Source: Bin55 sp009840545
GTDB taxonomy: Bacteria > Pseudomonadota > Gammaproteobacteria > Pseudomonadales > Azotimanducaceae
NCBI GenBank assembly: GCA_965208815.1
Contig: OZ242357.1
Coordinates: forward strand, 1,240,001-1,304,000
Length of the DNA stretch: 64,000 bases
Reading direction: 5' to 3'
This document shows, in pieces, positions 18,812 to 28,051 of the stretch (position 1 is the first letter of the stretch; each line of letters starts with the position of its first letter). The notes beneath the pieces were generated by a model. That model searched no databases. It worked only from the letters and a program-made list of their open reading frames with translations, and was not told the DNA's origin. The position numbers and the translations under genes were made by a program.

Positions 18812-19220
18812 ACGGTTCAGGAGAGCACCTGGACACCATCGTCGGGGCTTCACGCTCATCGAAATGATGGTCGCTATCGCAGTCGTTGCAATCGCTGCAA
18901 TTGCGGTCTACCAAAGCAATAGCAATGCACTTAGAGTACAGGCTTCGTTGGAGCAGGTCACAATGGGACATTGGATCCTCATGGATCAAATAGCCAAGCA
19001 TCATCTCGACGAGATCGTGGACGATCCAAATGCACAAAAGGTGCGAGATAGTCGTGTGTATCAAGCGGGGCAGGAGTACGAAGTAAACATCGACACCACC
19101 ACCCTCGATAGCGGATATATCGAAATGCTCGAGTTTTCGGTCTATCTTGTCGTTGACGGAAATCCTCAAGATAGACCTTTGAAATCCGCATTGACTTTTC
19201 AGCCCATATCGGACGATTAA
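18792..19220 (+). CDS. gspI: Minor pseudopilin GspI
   Basis: A 142-residue minor pseudopilin with cleavage motif RG|FTLIEMMVAIAVVAIA and the +5 glutamate. It is shorter and less conserved after the helix; the assignment rests on the helix and on its position between gspH and gspJ. GspI, J and K form the tip of the pseudopilus. The gspJ ATG overlaps its last base. Confidence 0.88.
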   Translation: MNWRNSRRFRRAPGHHRRGFTLIEMMVAIAVVAIAAIAVYQSNSNALRVQASLEQVTMGHWILMDQIAKHHLDEIVDDPNAQKVRDSRVYQAGQEYEVNIDTTTLDSGYIEMLEFSVYLVVDGNPQDRPLKSALTFQPISDD

Positions 19221-19930
19221 TGAGTCGTCGCGGATTCACATTGATGGAAATCCTGGTTGCGCTAGGAATCTTCGCAATCATTGGGGTGATTGCGAGCCAG
19301 CTACTTCGGCAAACAATTGAAGTTTCGGACGTGCTCTCGAATCGAGGTGATCGGCTTGTGGAACTCCAAAGAGCATTCAACGTTGTGTCACGCGACTTGG
19401 AGCAAGTCATCAATCGAAGCATTCGGGATGAGTTTGGCGATCCAGTCGAAGCGTTGTTGATTGACACACATGGTAGCTTTCAGTTTTCCAGGTTGGGTTG
19501 GTCCAATCTTCTGAACAAACCGCGATCGAACCTGCAGCGCGTGGAGTACTTGTTCGTCGACGATGTTTTTATTCGCCGCTACTGGCCCGTGTTGGATCGG
19601 TCAGAAACAACTGAACCCATTGACCAAGAATTGTTGACCTACATAACCGAGTTAGAGTTTTTCCTTATCGATTCCACTGGTCTAGAGCACGTGGCTTGGC
19701 CTCCGTTGAGCGAATCGCTCGACGGGACTCCTCAGGAAGCAGTTGCTTTTCAGCTCAAGATGAATATTGAGCCTTTTGGTGAGATTAGCCGAATGTGGCT
19801 GATTCCGCGAAATCCAACCATCATCGAGACTCACGAAATGGGTCCAGATGGTACCGGGCCGGGAGGTGGCTTCGAAGGACCTCCCTTTAGAGTTCTTGGG
19901 ACCGTGAGTCGAACGCCGAGTCAGCTATGA
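19220..19930 (+). CDS. gspJ: Minor pseudopilin GspJ
   Basis: A 236-residue minor pseudopilin. The N-terminus MSRRG|FTLMEILVALGIFAI is a prepilin signal with the +5 glutamate, followed by RLVELQRAFNVVSRDLEQV, the characteristic GspJ segment. A later YLFVDDVFIRRYWPVLDRS fits the family beta domain. It overlaps gspK by four bases. Confidence 0.92.
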   Translation: MSRRGFTLMEILVALGIFAIIGVIASQLLRQTIEVSDVLSNRGDRLVELQRAFNVVSRDLEQVINRSIRDEFGDPVEALLIDTHGSFQFSRLGWSNLLNKPRSNLQRVEYLFVDDVFIRRYWPVLDRSETTEPIDQELLTYITELEFFLIDSTGLEHVAWPPLSESLDGTPQEAVAFQLKMNIEPFGEISRMWLIPRNPTIIETHEMGPDGTGPGGGFEGPPFRVLGTVSRTPSQL

Positions 19931-20895
19931 GACCTAAGCGACGAATCTCAGGAGTGGCTCTGCTTAGCGTCATGGCTATTGCGGGCATAACGGGAATCTT
20001 GGCGTATCACATCGTCACAATGCAAGCGTTGACCGTTTCCCACTCAGGGTTGACGATCAATCAGGAAGATGCGCTGTCATACGCAAAAGGCATTGAGGAA
20101 TACGTCAAGGAGAAACTCACCGAGGATTTTGGAGGTGAAACTACATCCGGTTTCGATTCTGAAGTCGAAGAGTGGGCTTCACTGATTCCCCCGTTCGAAG
20201 TACCGGAAGGACAAGTCTATTTGCAGGTCATCGACTTGACTTCACGGTTTAACGCAAACTCCCTCATTGACCCGGAAAACAAAGTCGCTCAGCACACATT
20301 GCAAATGCTCTGCTCCGAACTTGGGTTGGATGTGAGTGTTGCCGCGAAACTGCAAGACTGGATTGATCCGGATACAAATACTCTACCGAATGGTGGAGAA
20401 GACTGGGAATACGCTTTGTTCGACACCCCATTTCGCACCGCCAACCAGTTTGCGGCCGACATCAGTGAAGTATCGTTCTTCGCTCCTTTGCTCAAGGAAG
20501 CCATGATTGAACTGGAGCAACATATCACGGTGCTGCCCACACCTACTCTCGGGATAAACCTCAATACGGTGCAAGAACCATTGCTGACTGCATTGATTCC
20601 CGATCAAGCAAACGTTCAATTTGCAGAAAAATTCTGTGAAGAAGAACGTTCGTATGACAACATTTCAACCGCAACAAGCTCATTTCCCTCGCTGGCGGCA
20701 GTTGAAGAGTACTTAAGAGTCAAGAGTGATTTCTTCGAACTCAAGGTCACAATTCTTATGGGGGAGCGAACTCGAATCGACACCACCAGCACGCTGTATC
20801 GTTCACCTGCAGATGGAAGCGTAACTGTATATAAACGCGATCTATCGCGTAGACACAATTGGACAACCGAAGAAGAGACAGAGTCGTGGCTCTAG
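19927..20895 (+). CDS. gspK: Minor pseudopilin GspK (pseudopilus tip)
   Basis: A 322-residue large minor pseudopilin. The N-terminal hydrophobic helix after RRISG|VALLSVMAIAGI lacks the +5 glutamate, as is usual for GspK. It has VYLQVIDLTSRFNANSLI and LQDWIDPDTNTLPNGGEDWEY, which match GspK helical-domain signatures (VxDxxGxxNLN and WxDxD). GspK caps the pseudopilus with GspI and GspJ. It sits between gspJ (overlap) and gspL (9 bases). Confidence 0.92.
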   Translation: MRPKRRISGVALLSVMAIAGITGILAYHIVTMQALTVSHSGLTINQEDALSYAKGIEEYVKEKLTEDFGGETTSGFDSEVEEWASLIPPFEVPEGQVYLQVIDLTSRFNANSLIDPENKVAQHTLQMLCSELGLDVSVAAKLQDWIDPDTNTLPNGGEDWEYALFDTPFRTANQFAADISEVSFFAPLLKEAMIELEQHITVLPTPTLGINLNTVQEPLLTALIPDQANVQFAEKFCEEERSYDNISTATSSFPSLAAVEEYLRVKSDFFELKVTILMGERTRIDTTSTLYRSPADGSVTVYKRDLSRRHNWTTEEETESWL

Positions 20896-20904
20896 GCTGA
20901 AGGA

Positions 20905-22164
20905 ATGAATTCTCTATATCTAAGACTGCACAACGAAGCCATCGTCGACACAGAAGAAATCGGTCCAGAGGACTTTATTTGCGACTGGACCGTACTCAAT
21001 GAGGAGTTTGAACTGCTTGGCGATGGAACTTCAAACATTGGAGATTTGCTCGAAGAAGTGGGAGAGAGCACGGAGAGCGATACGTTCTCCAGAACCGTCC
21101 TGTTTATTTCCGATGCCTTGACGCTATTTGTTCGAACAGAAGTTCCTGGAAAGTCCAGTTCTCAGATGGTCAAGGCGTTGCCGTTCACGGTTGAGTCATA
21201 TATCTCAACCGACATTGAGGAAATGCACATCGCACGAGGGCAAATCAAACGCGGTACGCTCGTCGATTGTGTAGTGACCGAACGCAACCCGCTGTCATGT
21301 ATTTTGGAGAACTTTAGTCAGTGCGGAATCGAGCTTTCGTTTTGCACAACCATTGGAATGCAAATTCCCATCACTGGTGATGGCGTCGGTGTTTTTGCAG
21401 ACTCAGACAAAATTTGGGTACGTACGGCTGACCAACTCGCCGAAATGGACCGCGATGCGTTTTCAGAAGTCATCGACATGGTTGTACAACCGTCAGAAGA
21501 TGCCGAGCCACAGGTTCATATCAAAGACTTCACTTCCACGCATGAAGTACTGGATTCAGTGGGAAGATCGCCATTTATTGACATAGATGAAATTGAGGTT
21601 AGTTTGTTGGCGTACGTCGCTACACATTTCGACTCCGATTCCACGATCAACATTCTGCAGGGTGAATATTCCACCCGAGATCAATCGGCGCTCGATACCA
21701 AACGGTGGATTACAACCGGATCGGTCGCCGCGGCGTGCCTTCTCATTTACATGGCAGCTGTGGCGGGTCAGGGAATTTGGGCAGACATCAGAGCTGACGC
21801 CTTGGCTACCGAAGCTAAGGATCTCTATGAATCGATTTATGGAATAAGCCCCGGAGTTCGAAATCCTGCCACTCGGATGAGAGCACGGTTGAATTCCATG
21901 CAAGGGGAAGCGGGTTCGTTCGAGACTCTGCTGAGTGAATTTGCGAAGGTCGTTGATCGATCAGGTTCAAACACCACCATTCATAACGTCAACTATCGTG
22001 ACTCGCAAAATACGTTAACAACAGAACTCGAGATTTCATCTTTTGAAGCTTTGGACCGCTTCGAAAAGTCCCTAAGTCAAGGGGCTATTTCGGTAAAGAT
22101 CAACACTGCAGAACAATCTGGATTTGGCGTCCGTGCCAACCTCACTTTGACCTTGGAACAATGA
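20905..22164 (+). CDS. gspL: Type II secretion assembly protein GspL
   Basis: A 419-residue inner-membrane protein that links GspE to the periplasmic parts. A GAAGGA ribosome site precedes the ATG. The N-terminal about 260 residues are the cytoplasmic actin-like domain (LPFTVESYISTDIEEMHIA is typical). A single helix follows (WITTGSVAAACLLIYMAAVA), then a ferredoxin-like periplasmic domain. The stop overlaps the gspM start (ATGA). Confidence 0.9.
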   Translation: MNSLYLRLHNEAIVDTEEIGPEDFICDWTVLNEEFELLGDGTSNIGDLLEEVGESTESDTFSRTVLFISDALTLFVRTEVPGKSSSQMVKALPFTVESYISTDIEEMHIARGQIKRGTLVDCVVTERNPLSCILENFSQCGIELSFCTTIGMQIPITGDGVGVFADSDKIWVRTADQLAEMDRDAFSEVIDMVVQPSEDAEPQVHIKDFTSTHEVLDSVGRSPFIDIDEIEVSLLAYVATHFDSDSTINILQGEYSTRDQSALDTKRWITTGSVAAACLLIYMAAVAGQGIWADIRADALATEAKDLYESIYGISPGVRNPATRMRARLNSMQGEAGSFETLLSEFAKVVDRSGSNTTIHNVNYRDSQNTLTTELEISSFEALDRFEKSLSQGAISVKINTAEQSGFGVRANLTLTLEQ

Positions 22165-22658
22165 ACGCAATAAGCAATCAAATCACAAACTCGACCATAG
22201 CAAAGTGGTTCAATGCGCTTTCGTCTCGCGAGAAGAAACTCGTTTCCTGGACAGGCGTGGCCTTGGTAGCACTTTTCTTGCTTGGGTATGCACTGCCTTC
22301 GACTCTCGACTATCGTCACACCAACGTAACGAAGCTCAAAGTTTCATCCGCTGATCTTAGCTGGATGAAGGCGTATGAATCCACCGCTCGTTCTTCAAGC
22401 CAGCAAGGGCAGGGCACAAGTAATGGTGGCAGCGTCGAGTTATCCACAATATCTCGAAGCGCGGACCTTCACGATGTGGATCTTCAGAGAATTCAGCCCG
22501 TAAGTGACGGTATCAATATCGAAATCACCCGGCAGCAATTCGACAGTGTGCTGAAATGGCTCTTCTCTCTACAAAATGATGAAGGAGTAACGATTTCACA
22601 AGCTCGGATTATGCGCCAAGGATCGGGATTGGTTGACGCCAGAGTGGTGGTCCGCTAA
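22161..22658 (+). CDS. gspM: Type II secretion protein GspM
   Basis: A 165-residue single-pass protein that partners GspL. The layout is a short cytoplasmic start with LSSREKKLVSW, a membrane helix (TGVALVALFLLGYALP), and a small periplasmic domain ending QNDEGVTISQARIMRQGSGLVDARVVV, characteristic of GspM. It is the last gene of the operon. No gspC, gspD or gspN follows, so the outer-membrane secretin must be encoded elsewhere. Confidence 0.9.
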   Translation: MNAISNQITNSTIAKWFNALSSREKKLVSWTGVALVALFLLGYALPSTLDYRHTNVTKLKVSSADLSWMKAYESTARSSSQQGQGTSNGGSVELSTISRSADLHDVDLQRIQPVSDGINIEITRQQFDSVLKWLFSLQNDEGVTISQARIMRQGSGLVDARVVVR

Positions 22659-22756
22659 CAAACCACACTTTCCGATCTGGGACAGTCCGTGTATCGGAGC
22701 TTGAGTACGAATCACGTCCTATAATCGAGCCAATGGGTAAATAGCACACTACTCCC

Positions 22757-23848
22757 ATGTCCGACAATACGCTCTCAATTGATCAAAAACGGGATCTGAA
22801 ACGAGACGGGTTCGTAATCCTGAGGGAAGCGGTATCAACCAACATTACTTCGCGAGCTAAGGAACTGATCAACCAAGATCCGACCCGCATCGTTTACGGC
22901 GACCGGTCTCAAATCAACGATTTGTACAACAAGTCCGGGCTGCGTGAACTCATGCTTGAGTCTATGGGTGAACACACGCCACCCGTGAATGCGCAAGTCG
23001 CTGTAACCCTTCCAAAATACTCAGATGCTGTCGTTCGACGCAAAGCGTCGGAAGTTGTTCATCCGCAAGCACACGTCGATGGTGGATGGGCTGGACTTTG
23101 CCCCCACAAAAAGAGTGAGATACTCGAATCCGGACAGACGCTGGAGACTTGGGGTAGTGAAGGTGATCCCAAATCCATGGGCCCAGCGGGAGGTGCACCT
23201 CTTTGGCAAGATCTGGAACGCTCCTTAGCCCTTGGAACCTACACAGCACTTGTTGGAGTGTGTCTAAACGATCAAATGGCGCCGGCGAAAGGTCAGTTTT
23301 CCGTACGTCGAGGTGCGCATGAAGCTGTCGAGAAGTTTTTTTGCCACCAGCGAGCCCAAGGTGGACCAATCGGCGGAGGCGGTCCAGATTGGCCAAGACT
23401 TCAATCTATTGGCGAGGAAAACGCCTACGCGGGAATCATGCCGCCAATGATGGTGAGCTCATATCCAGCGACACGTTACGAGATGGAGGGTTGGCCGTGG
23501 CCAGAGCTGACTCCCGTAAGAATGAAAGAGGGAGATGCAGTGATAGCACTGCATTCGTTGCCTCACACCGCAACTCCGAACATGAGCGAAGACCCGAGAA
23601 TGAATGTGTTCTTCAGAATTCGACGCTATCGTCCGCAAAATCCACACGAAGGCAATCCTCGTATTGGATGGGGAGTGTCAGATCACCCGGATAGAGCGCT
23701 TAACGGAGATTTTCTTGACTACCCCGACGACTATGACCCATTTGCTACATCGATCGAGAAAATGTGTGATCACTGGAGCGAGTGGGAGGGCATGGCTGAC
23801 ACTGTAGCGGAACAGTCCGATATCGAAGAGCTGGTTATCCGAGCATAA
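22757..23848 (+). CDS. PhyH-like Fe(II)/2-oxoglutarate dioxygenase
   Basis: A 363-residue protein. The iron-binding H106-x-D108 is in QAHVDGGWAG, and a distal histidine lies in ALHSLPHTATPNMSEDPRM, with an arginine in RMNVFFRIRRYR as a plausible 2-oxoglutarate ligand. The N-terminus LKRDGFVILREAV is the typical PhyH opening. Tryptophan and glycine content is high in the middle (GGPIGGGGPDWP). The substrate is unknown. It stands about 100 bases after gspM on the same strand and is probably a separate unit. Confidence 0.75.
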   Translation: MSDNTLSIDQKRDLKRDGFVILREAVSTNITSRAKELINQDPTRIVYGDRSQINDLYNKSGLRELMLESMGEHTPPVNAQVAVTLPKYSDAVVRRKASEVVHPQAHVDGGWAGLCPHKKSEILESGQTLETWGSEGDPKSMGPAGGAPLWQDLERSLALGTYTALVGVCLNDQMAPAKGQFSVRRGAHEAVEKFFCHQRAQGGPIGGGGPDWPRLQSIGEENAYAGIMPPMMVSSYPATRYEMEGWPWPELTPVRMKEGDAVIALHSLPHTATPNMSEDPRMNVFFRIRRYRPQNPHEGNPRIGWGVSDHPDRALNGDFLDYPDDYDPFATSIEKMCDHWSEWEGMADTVAEQSDIEELVIRA

Positions 23849-24052
23849 GTAAGCATCAACAAGAGAGCAGATCCAACATCGCACGTTAAGAGGTGCGTAC
23901 GTACTCGTTCCTGACCCTTGGAGGCGATTGAGACCCCTTGGCTTTCTACTAATCCAATTTTGGGTAACGCATTTGCTGCGAGCGTACTAGATTCGTTGCT
24001 CCAATGCTAAATTAATGTGGAAGAAGCCCATCCATTAGACCCTTAACAGCTG

Positions 24053-27000
24053 TTGAGAAATCCGACAAACACAAACAAACTAGTGAGTTTAGGTAGCAAC
24101 TTCCTGGCAAGACTATCGAAACTTTGGTTCCTTGGCACCGCAGAAATCCGGACTTGTAGGCGACTAACCCGTACCTGGGAGTTCATCGCAATTGCTTGTA
24201 TCGCCACTCTATGGCAGTGGGTGGTACTAACAGACCTCTACGACTACAAGTCTTTTGTGTCTCCAGTTTACGGGTTGATCGGTCCGCGTTTCACGATAGC
24301 TGAAATGGGCGGAACAATGCTCTTCTGGTTCAGCGTCGGAGTAATTTTCCTTGCTTTCGATATGCGGTTCCGCGACACTCGGGATCGCATGACCGAAGTC
24401 CTTGACAAACAGCCACTATCAGACATTGAAATGATTCTTGGGCGACTCCTAGGGATAGTCGGATTGCTTGCCATTCCCGCTTGTATCGTGGTGCTATTGA
24501 TGTTCTGCTATGGAAGAATGATTGCTGAAGCGTTCAGTCTGGCTTTGGGAACGCCGATGGAACCCGTTAGTGTCTTCGCATTTATCGTATGGGACATCAT
24601 TCCCAATCTGGTTCTATGGGGTTCTGTAACCGTACTTCTATCGCATCTCTTGAGATTCAGATTCCTTGCTCTCTGTGTAGCGCTGGTCCTACTGGGTAGC
24701 TTTCACGTCTTGAGTATTACGCTTCCGTTTTCGGTGTCTTCCGTCTTGTCCACGCACACGGGAGTGAATACCTATCCGTCAGAATTGGCACCCACTTTCG
24801 TAAATCTGAACATCTTGGTAAATCGCGGAATCATGCTTGCGATTGCGGCAGCATGCATCGCTCTCGCTGCGTTGCTGCAATCTCGGAATCAGTCTGCCAA
24901 GATGTTTACTCAGCTGCTCATATCGGGTATGGGCTTGATGCTTGGTGTTTCTGGCCTGACTAGTAGTCTTCTTATAGGAAACGAGCGTCTTAATGAGGCA
25001 AATGTCCAGAATTGGACTTCGATACATAAACAAGTCCAATCGCATTCCGGGACAGATGTTCAAACAGTCTCTGGTGCAATAGACATCCGACCAGGTCGTT
25101 CAGTAAGCCTCGACCTGACACTTACGATGGAACCGCCGCGAGACTCAAGTGAAGATGACTGGTTATTCTCCCTGAATCCGGGCTATCGAATCAAGGAAAT
25201 AGCCGTGAACGGAGAACAGGCAAGCGGCTACAGGTTCGAAAACGGACTACTACAGGTTCCTCGCGATGATTCTATTCTCCCTCCCGAAGTGAGAATTGTT
25301 GCCAAAGGCAAACCCAATAAGAGATTCGCTTACTTGGATAGTTCACTAGATTGGAAGTCACTCAACGCAATAGGGGCGAGACGACTCTTTTACCTCGGAC
25401 AAGAGAGTTACATATTCCACCCTAATTATGTAGCTCTAATGCCCGGAATCAGTTGGATTCCAACATCCGGATCTGCCTTTGGCGCAGGTGATTTTGAATC
25501 ACGACCCCGCGATTTCTATTTTCTGGATGTCACGGTTTCTGTGCCCAAGGGATGGCTGATTGCAGCGCCGGGAAGTCGCGACATTGTCGACTCGACTCGG
25601 AGGTCTAGTTACAGGCTCACGACCCAAAATCCCATCCCAGAGTTTGCTCTCATAAGCTCCAATTTTGAGCAACGATCAATGGAATTCGAAGGTGTTGAAT
25701 TCGAACTATTGTTTAGTAGGAAACATACAAAGAATCTGCATGCATTTGAGGAGAGTACGGCTCGAATAAAGGACTGGATCAGTGAACGGAGCAGTCTCAT
25801 ACACTCGTCCGGACTTCGATATCCCTACACTCGATTGTCGCTGGTTGAAGTTCCTACTTCACTCCGGACCTATGGAGGTGGTTGGCGCATGGACAGTGTG
25901 TACTCTTTGCCTGGGGTGCAGATGATTCGAGAGTCCGGTTTCCCCGTAGCATCGTTTACGGACCTTTACCGATCTTCCGCAGACTACCTACAGGAGCAGA
26001 ATATCGACATCCACAAGGCCATGCTCAATACTGTAATCACCTACTTTGCAAACGACTTGCATGGTGGCGACCCGCTAGTCGGAATTCCAAGAAACTTCGT
26101 CGATTATCAAACAGCGCCCACGGGAAATGGCGCAACGGCTTTGAGATACTTAGCTAACGAACTCGCACTGAGACTAACTACCAAGAGTCTCGGGTACTTC
26201 TCGGTTTACACCGCGCTCGCTAGGGGCACTGGTGTGGAAACTTATCACTACACCACCAGTTCAAACACATTCGATATCGGAGTAGCACGATCATACAGAG
26301 TAAATGATTGGCGAAGTGAGTACGCTGCTCGCCCCTCTGCATGGGAGCTTTTGGAACAGTTTCCATTGAGTTCTATTGACTATCCATCGGATCCGCAGAA
26401 TGCGTTTCATGCACTATTGTTAAAGGTAGAACGGGTTGCGGATGCCGTTGTAGATACCTATGGCGAAGAACTCGTAACTGAATTTCTTGCGCAACTTGTA
26501 GAACGATATCGCGGACGCTCTTATACCGAAAAAGACTTTGAGCAAACTGCTCTGGATGTCGGAATCGATATTGATGCAGCAGTTGGCGATTGGCTCAACG
26601 AGCTTGGCTTGGCAGGATTTGTCGTCAATGACCTGAAAACTGAACTCCTTCCGAACATTGATGGAGAGGCTGTATATCAAACCACATTCATACTTGGCAA
26701 TCGTGAACTCGTTCCGGGTGTTGTGGAGGTTTCCTATCAAGCACCAGCAGAAAAAGACCGTTGGTGGGGCGATCCAATTCTCTTGGATCCGGTGCATGTA
26801 GAAGGGAACTCAGCGGTTCTGGTTGCACTACAAAGTGGTGACCCACCCACGAGAATCTGGTTGGAACCAAGACTCTCATTAAACCGCGAGCCGATTCGCT
26901 TGGATGTGCCCGAATTGGACAGTAACACTCCGACGAATTCCTCGATTCTGCCCTATATCACTCAAGTGGATTGGCAACCTGCGGATCGCATCGGAATCAT

Positions 27001-27637
27001 TGTTGATGACTTGGATGTTGGATTCTCAGTTGAGGTTCCGACCTTGGAGACCAAGAAACTCACTATGCCAACATGGCTGGCGCATGCTGCAGCCGTTCCA
27101 AGCCAAGAATTTGACCGAGGTCTTCCTGTTCAAAAAAATAGCGTAAATCTTCTAGAGAACCGATTGAATCCGCTGTTCGGCGCGGTTTCCCGAAGACTGA
27201 GATCGGAACGCATAGACATGTGGCATCGTGACAACGATCCGACCAGCTTCGGGGAATATCGCAAGACCTATGCCGGAAAATCGGGAGGGCTAGATCAATC
27301 CAAAGCGATATTCTCGACAATACTTCCAGCCGCAGGTATATGGAAGCTGGAATATCACATTCCAATCTCCATCAGATCTGAAATTCCTTACGACTTTGTG
27401 CGTTCACCTTTCCTCTCAGGTTATACCTCCTTCAGTTATGACTACTTAGGTACGCATACGATTCATGTATTGAGTAGTGAAACCCAAGAGGAGATTGAGT
27501 TTGACGGCGGATCTGCTCTACCTGGATGGAACCAACTAGGGACCTACGAATTGAGCAACTCGAAGGTTGATGTAGTTCTGACCGAAGTGTTAGATGGCTA
27601 TGGCGTCGCCGACGCGATTCGATGGACTCCGTTATAG
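24053..27637 (+). CDS. ABC-2 permease fused to M1-peptidase-like ectodomain
   Basis: A 1194-residue protein. Residues about 35-310 hold six or seven hydrophobic helices arranged like an ABC-2 permease (RDTRDRMTEVLDKQPLSDIEMILGRLLG is the typical cytoplasmic segment). A large domain of the M1 aminopeptidase shape follows, but where HExxH is expected there is only ALRYLANELALRL, so it is probably catalytically dead. The last about 100 residues end GTYELSNSKVDVVL and VADAIRWTPL, like a golvesin/xanthan-lyase-type beta domain. The start is uncertain: TTG at 24053 or a later GTG; no ATG occurs early. No ABC ATPase gene adjoins it. Comparable fusions exist in Proteobacteria and Bacteroidota. Confidence 0.7.
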   Translation: MRNPTNTNKLVSLGSNFLARLSKLWFLGTAEIRTCRRLTRTWEFIAIACIATLWQWVVLTDLYDYKSFVSPVYGLIGPRFTIAEMGGTMLFWFSVGVIFLAFDMRFRDTRDRMTEVLDKQPLSDIEMILGRLLGIVGLLAIPACIVVLLMFCYGRMIAEAFSLALGTPMEPVSVFAFIVWDIIPNLVLWGSVTVLLSHLLRFRFLALCVALVLLGSFHVLSITLPFSVSSVLSTHTGVNTYPSELAPTFVNLNILVNRGIMLAIAAACIALAALLQSRNQSAKMFTQLLISGMGLMLGVSGLTSSLLIGNERLNEANVQNWTSIHKQVQSHSGTDVQTVSGAIDIRPGRSVSLDLTLTMEPPRDSSEDDWLFSLNPGYRIKEIAVNGEQASGYRFENGLLQVPRDDSILPPEVRIVAKGKPNKRFAYLDSSLDWKSLNAIGARRLFYLGQESYIFHPNYVALMPGISWIPTSGSAFGAGDFESRPRDFYFLDVTVSVPKGWLIAAPGSRDIVDSTRRSSYRLTTQNPIPEFALISSNFEQRSMEFEGVEFELLFSRKHTKNLHAFEESTARIKDWISERSSLIHSSGLRYPYTRLSLVEVPTSLRTYGGGWRMDSVYSLPGVQMIRESGFPVASFTDLYRSSADYLQEQNIDIHKAMLNTVITYFANDLHGGDPLVGIPRNFVDYQTAPTGNGATALRYLANELALRLTTKSLGYFSVYTALARGTGVETYHYTTSSNTFDIGVARSYRVNDWRSEYAARPSAWELLEQFPLSSIDYPSDPQNAFHALLLKVERVADAVVDTYGEELVTEFLAQLVERYRGRSYTEKDFEQTALDVGIDIDAAVGDWLNELGLAGFVVNDLKTELLPNIDGEAVYQTTFILGNRELVPGVVEVSYQAPAEKDRWWGDPILLDPVHVEGNSAVLVALQSGDPPTRIWLEPRLSLNREPIRLDVPELDSNTPTNSSILPYITQVDWQPADRIGIIVDDLDVGFSVEVPTLETKKLTMPTWLAHAAAVPSQEFDRGLPVQKNSVNLLENRLNPLFGAVSRRLRSERIDMWHRDNDPTSFGEYRKTYAGKSGGLDQSKAIFSTILPAAGIWKLEYHIPISIRSEIPYDFVRSPFLSGYTSFSYDYLGTHTIHVLSSETQEEIEFDGGSALPGWNQLGTYELSNSKVDVVLTEVLDGYGVADAIRWTPL

Positions 27638-27787
27638 TTGCACAATGGGCGCATGGCCCGTCGTCAAGAGACTAGTTACACTAAACGTAGGATTCTTACA
27701 TCCCCATTGAGCGTTTGTCGGCGTGTACTACGACTGGTATAAACTGCCGGCATGTGATAGCCGATTGTTAGATTCGTGGAGGCAACC

Positions 27788-28045
27788 ATGTTCAAAGTTG
27801 AAGATACAAAGGGTAAGCAGGTACTTATAAATCCTCTTCAAATCTCCTACATCAGAGAGAGAAGCAAACAACACATTGAGATTGTCTTGGCTGGATTGGA
27901 CGCAGAAGGAGACACGCTGTTCTTTGGAACTGGCGATAGTGCAAAAGCAGCCACAATTGTCGTAGACACTGGAGATCGAACTCCGCGACAGGTGATGTCG
28001 AACTGGGAAGTTCAGTTAGACAAATGGTTTGTCGCTACTAGCTAA
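27788..28045 (+). CDS. Small cytosolic protein of unknown function
   Basis: 85 residues from the ATG at 27788, which has an excellent GGAGG six bases upstream; the in-frame GTG at 27776 lies upstream of that site and is rejected. The first 25 residues (MFKVEDTKGKQVLINPLQIS) resemble the short beta-rich FlbD-like pattern, in which a small protein sets out positions for binding. The similarity is weak. No signal peptide or membrane segment. It lies seven bases before the PhyH-HEAT gene and is probably co-transcribed with it. Confidence 0.6.
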   Translation: MFKVEDTKGKQVLINPLQISYIRERSKQHIEIVLAGLDAEGDTLFFGTGDSAKAATIVVDTGDRTPRQVMSNWEVQLDKWFVATS

Positions 28046-28051
28046 GTTCTC

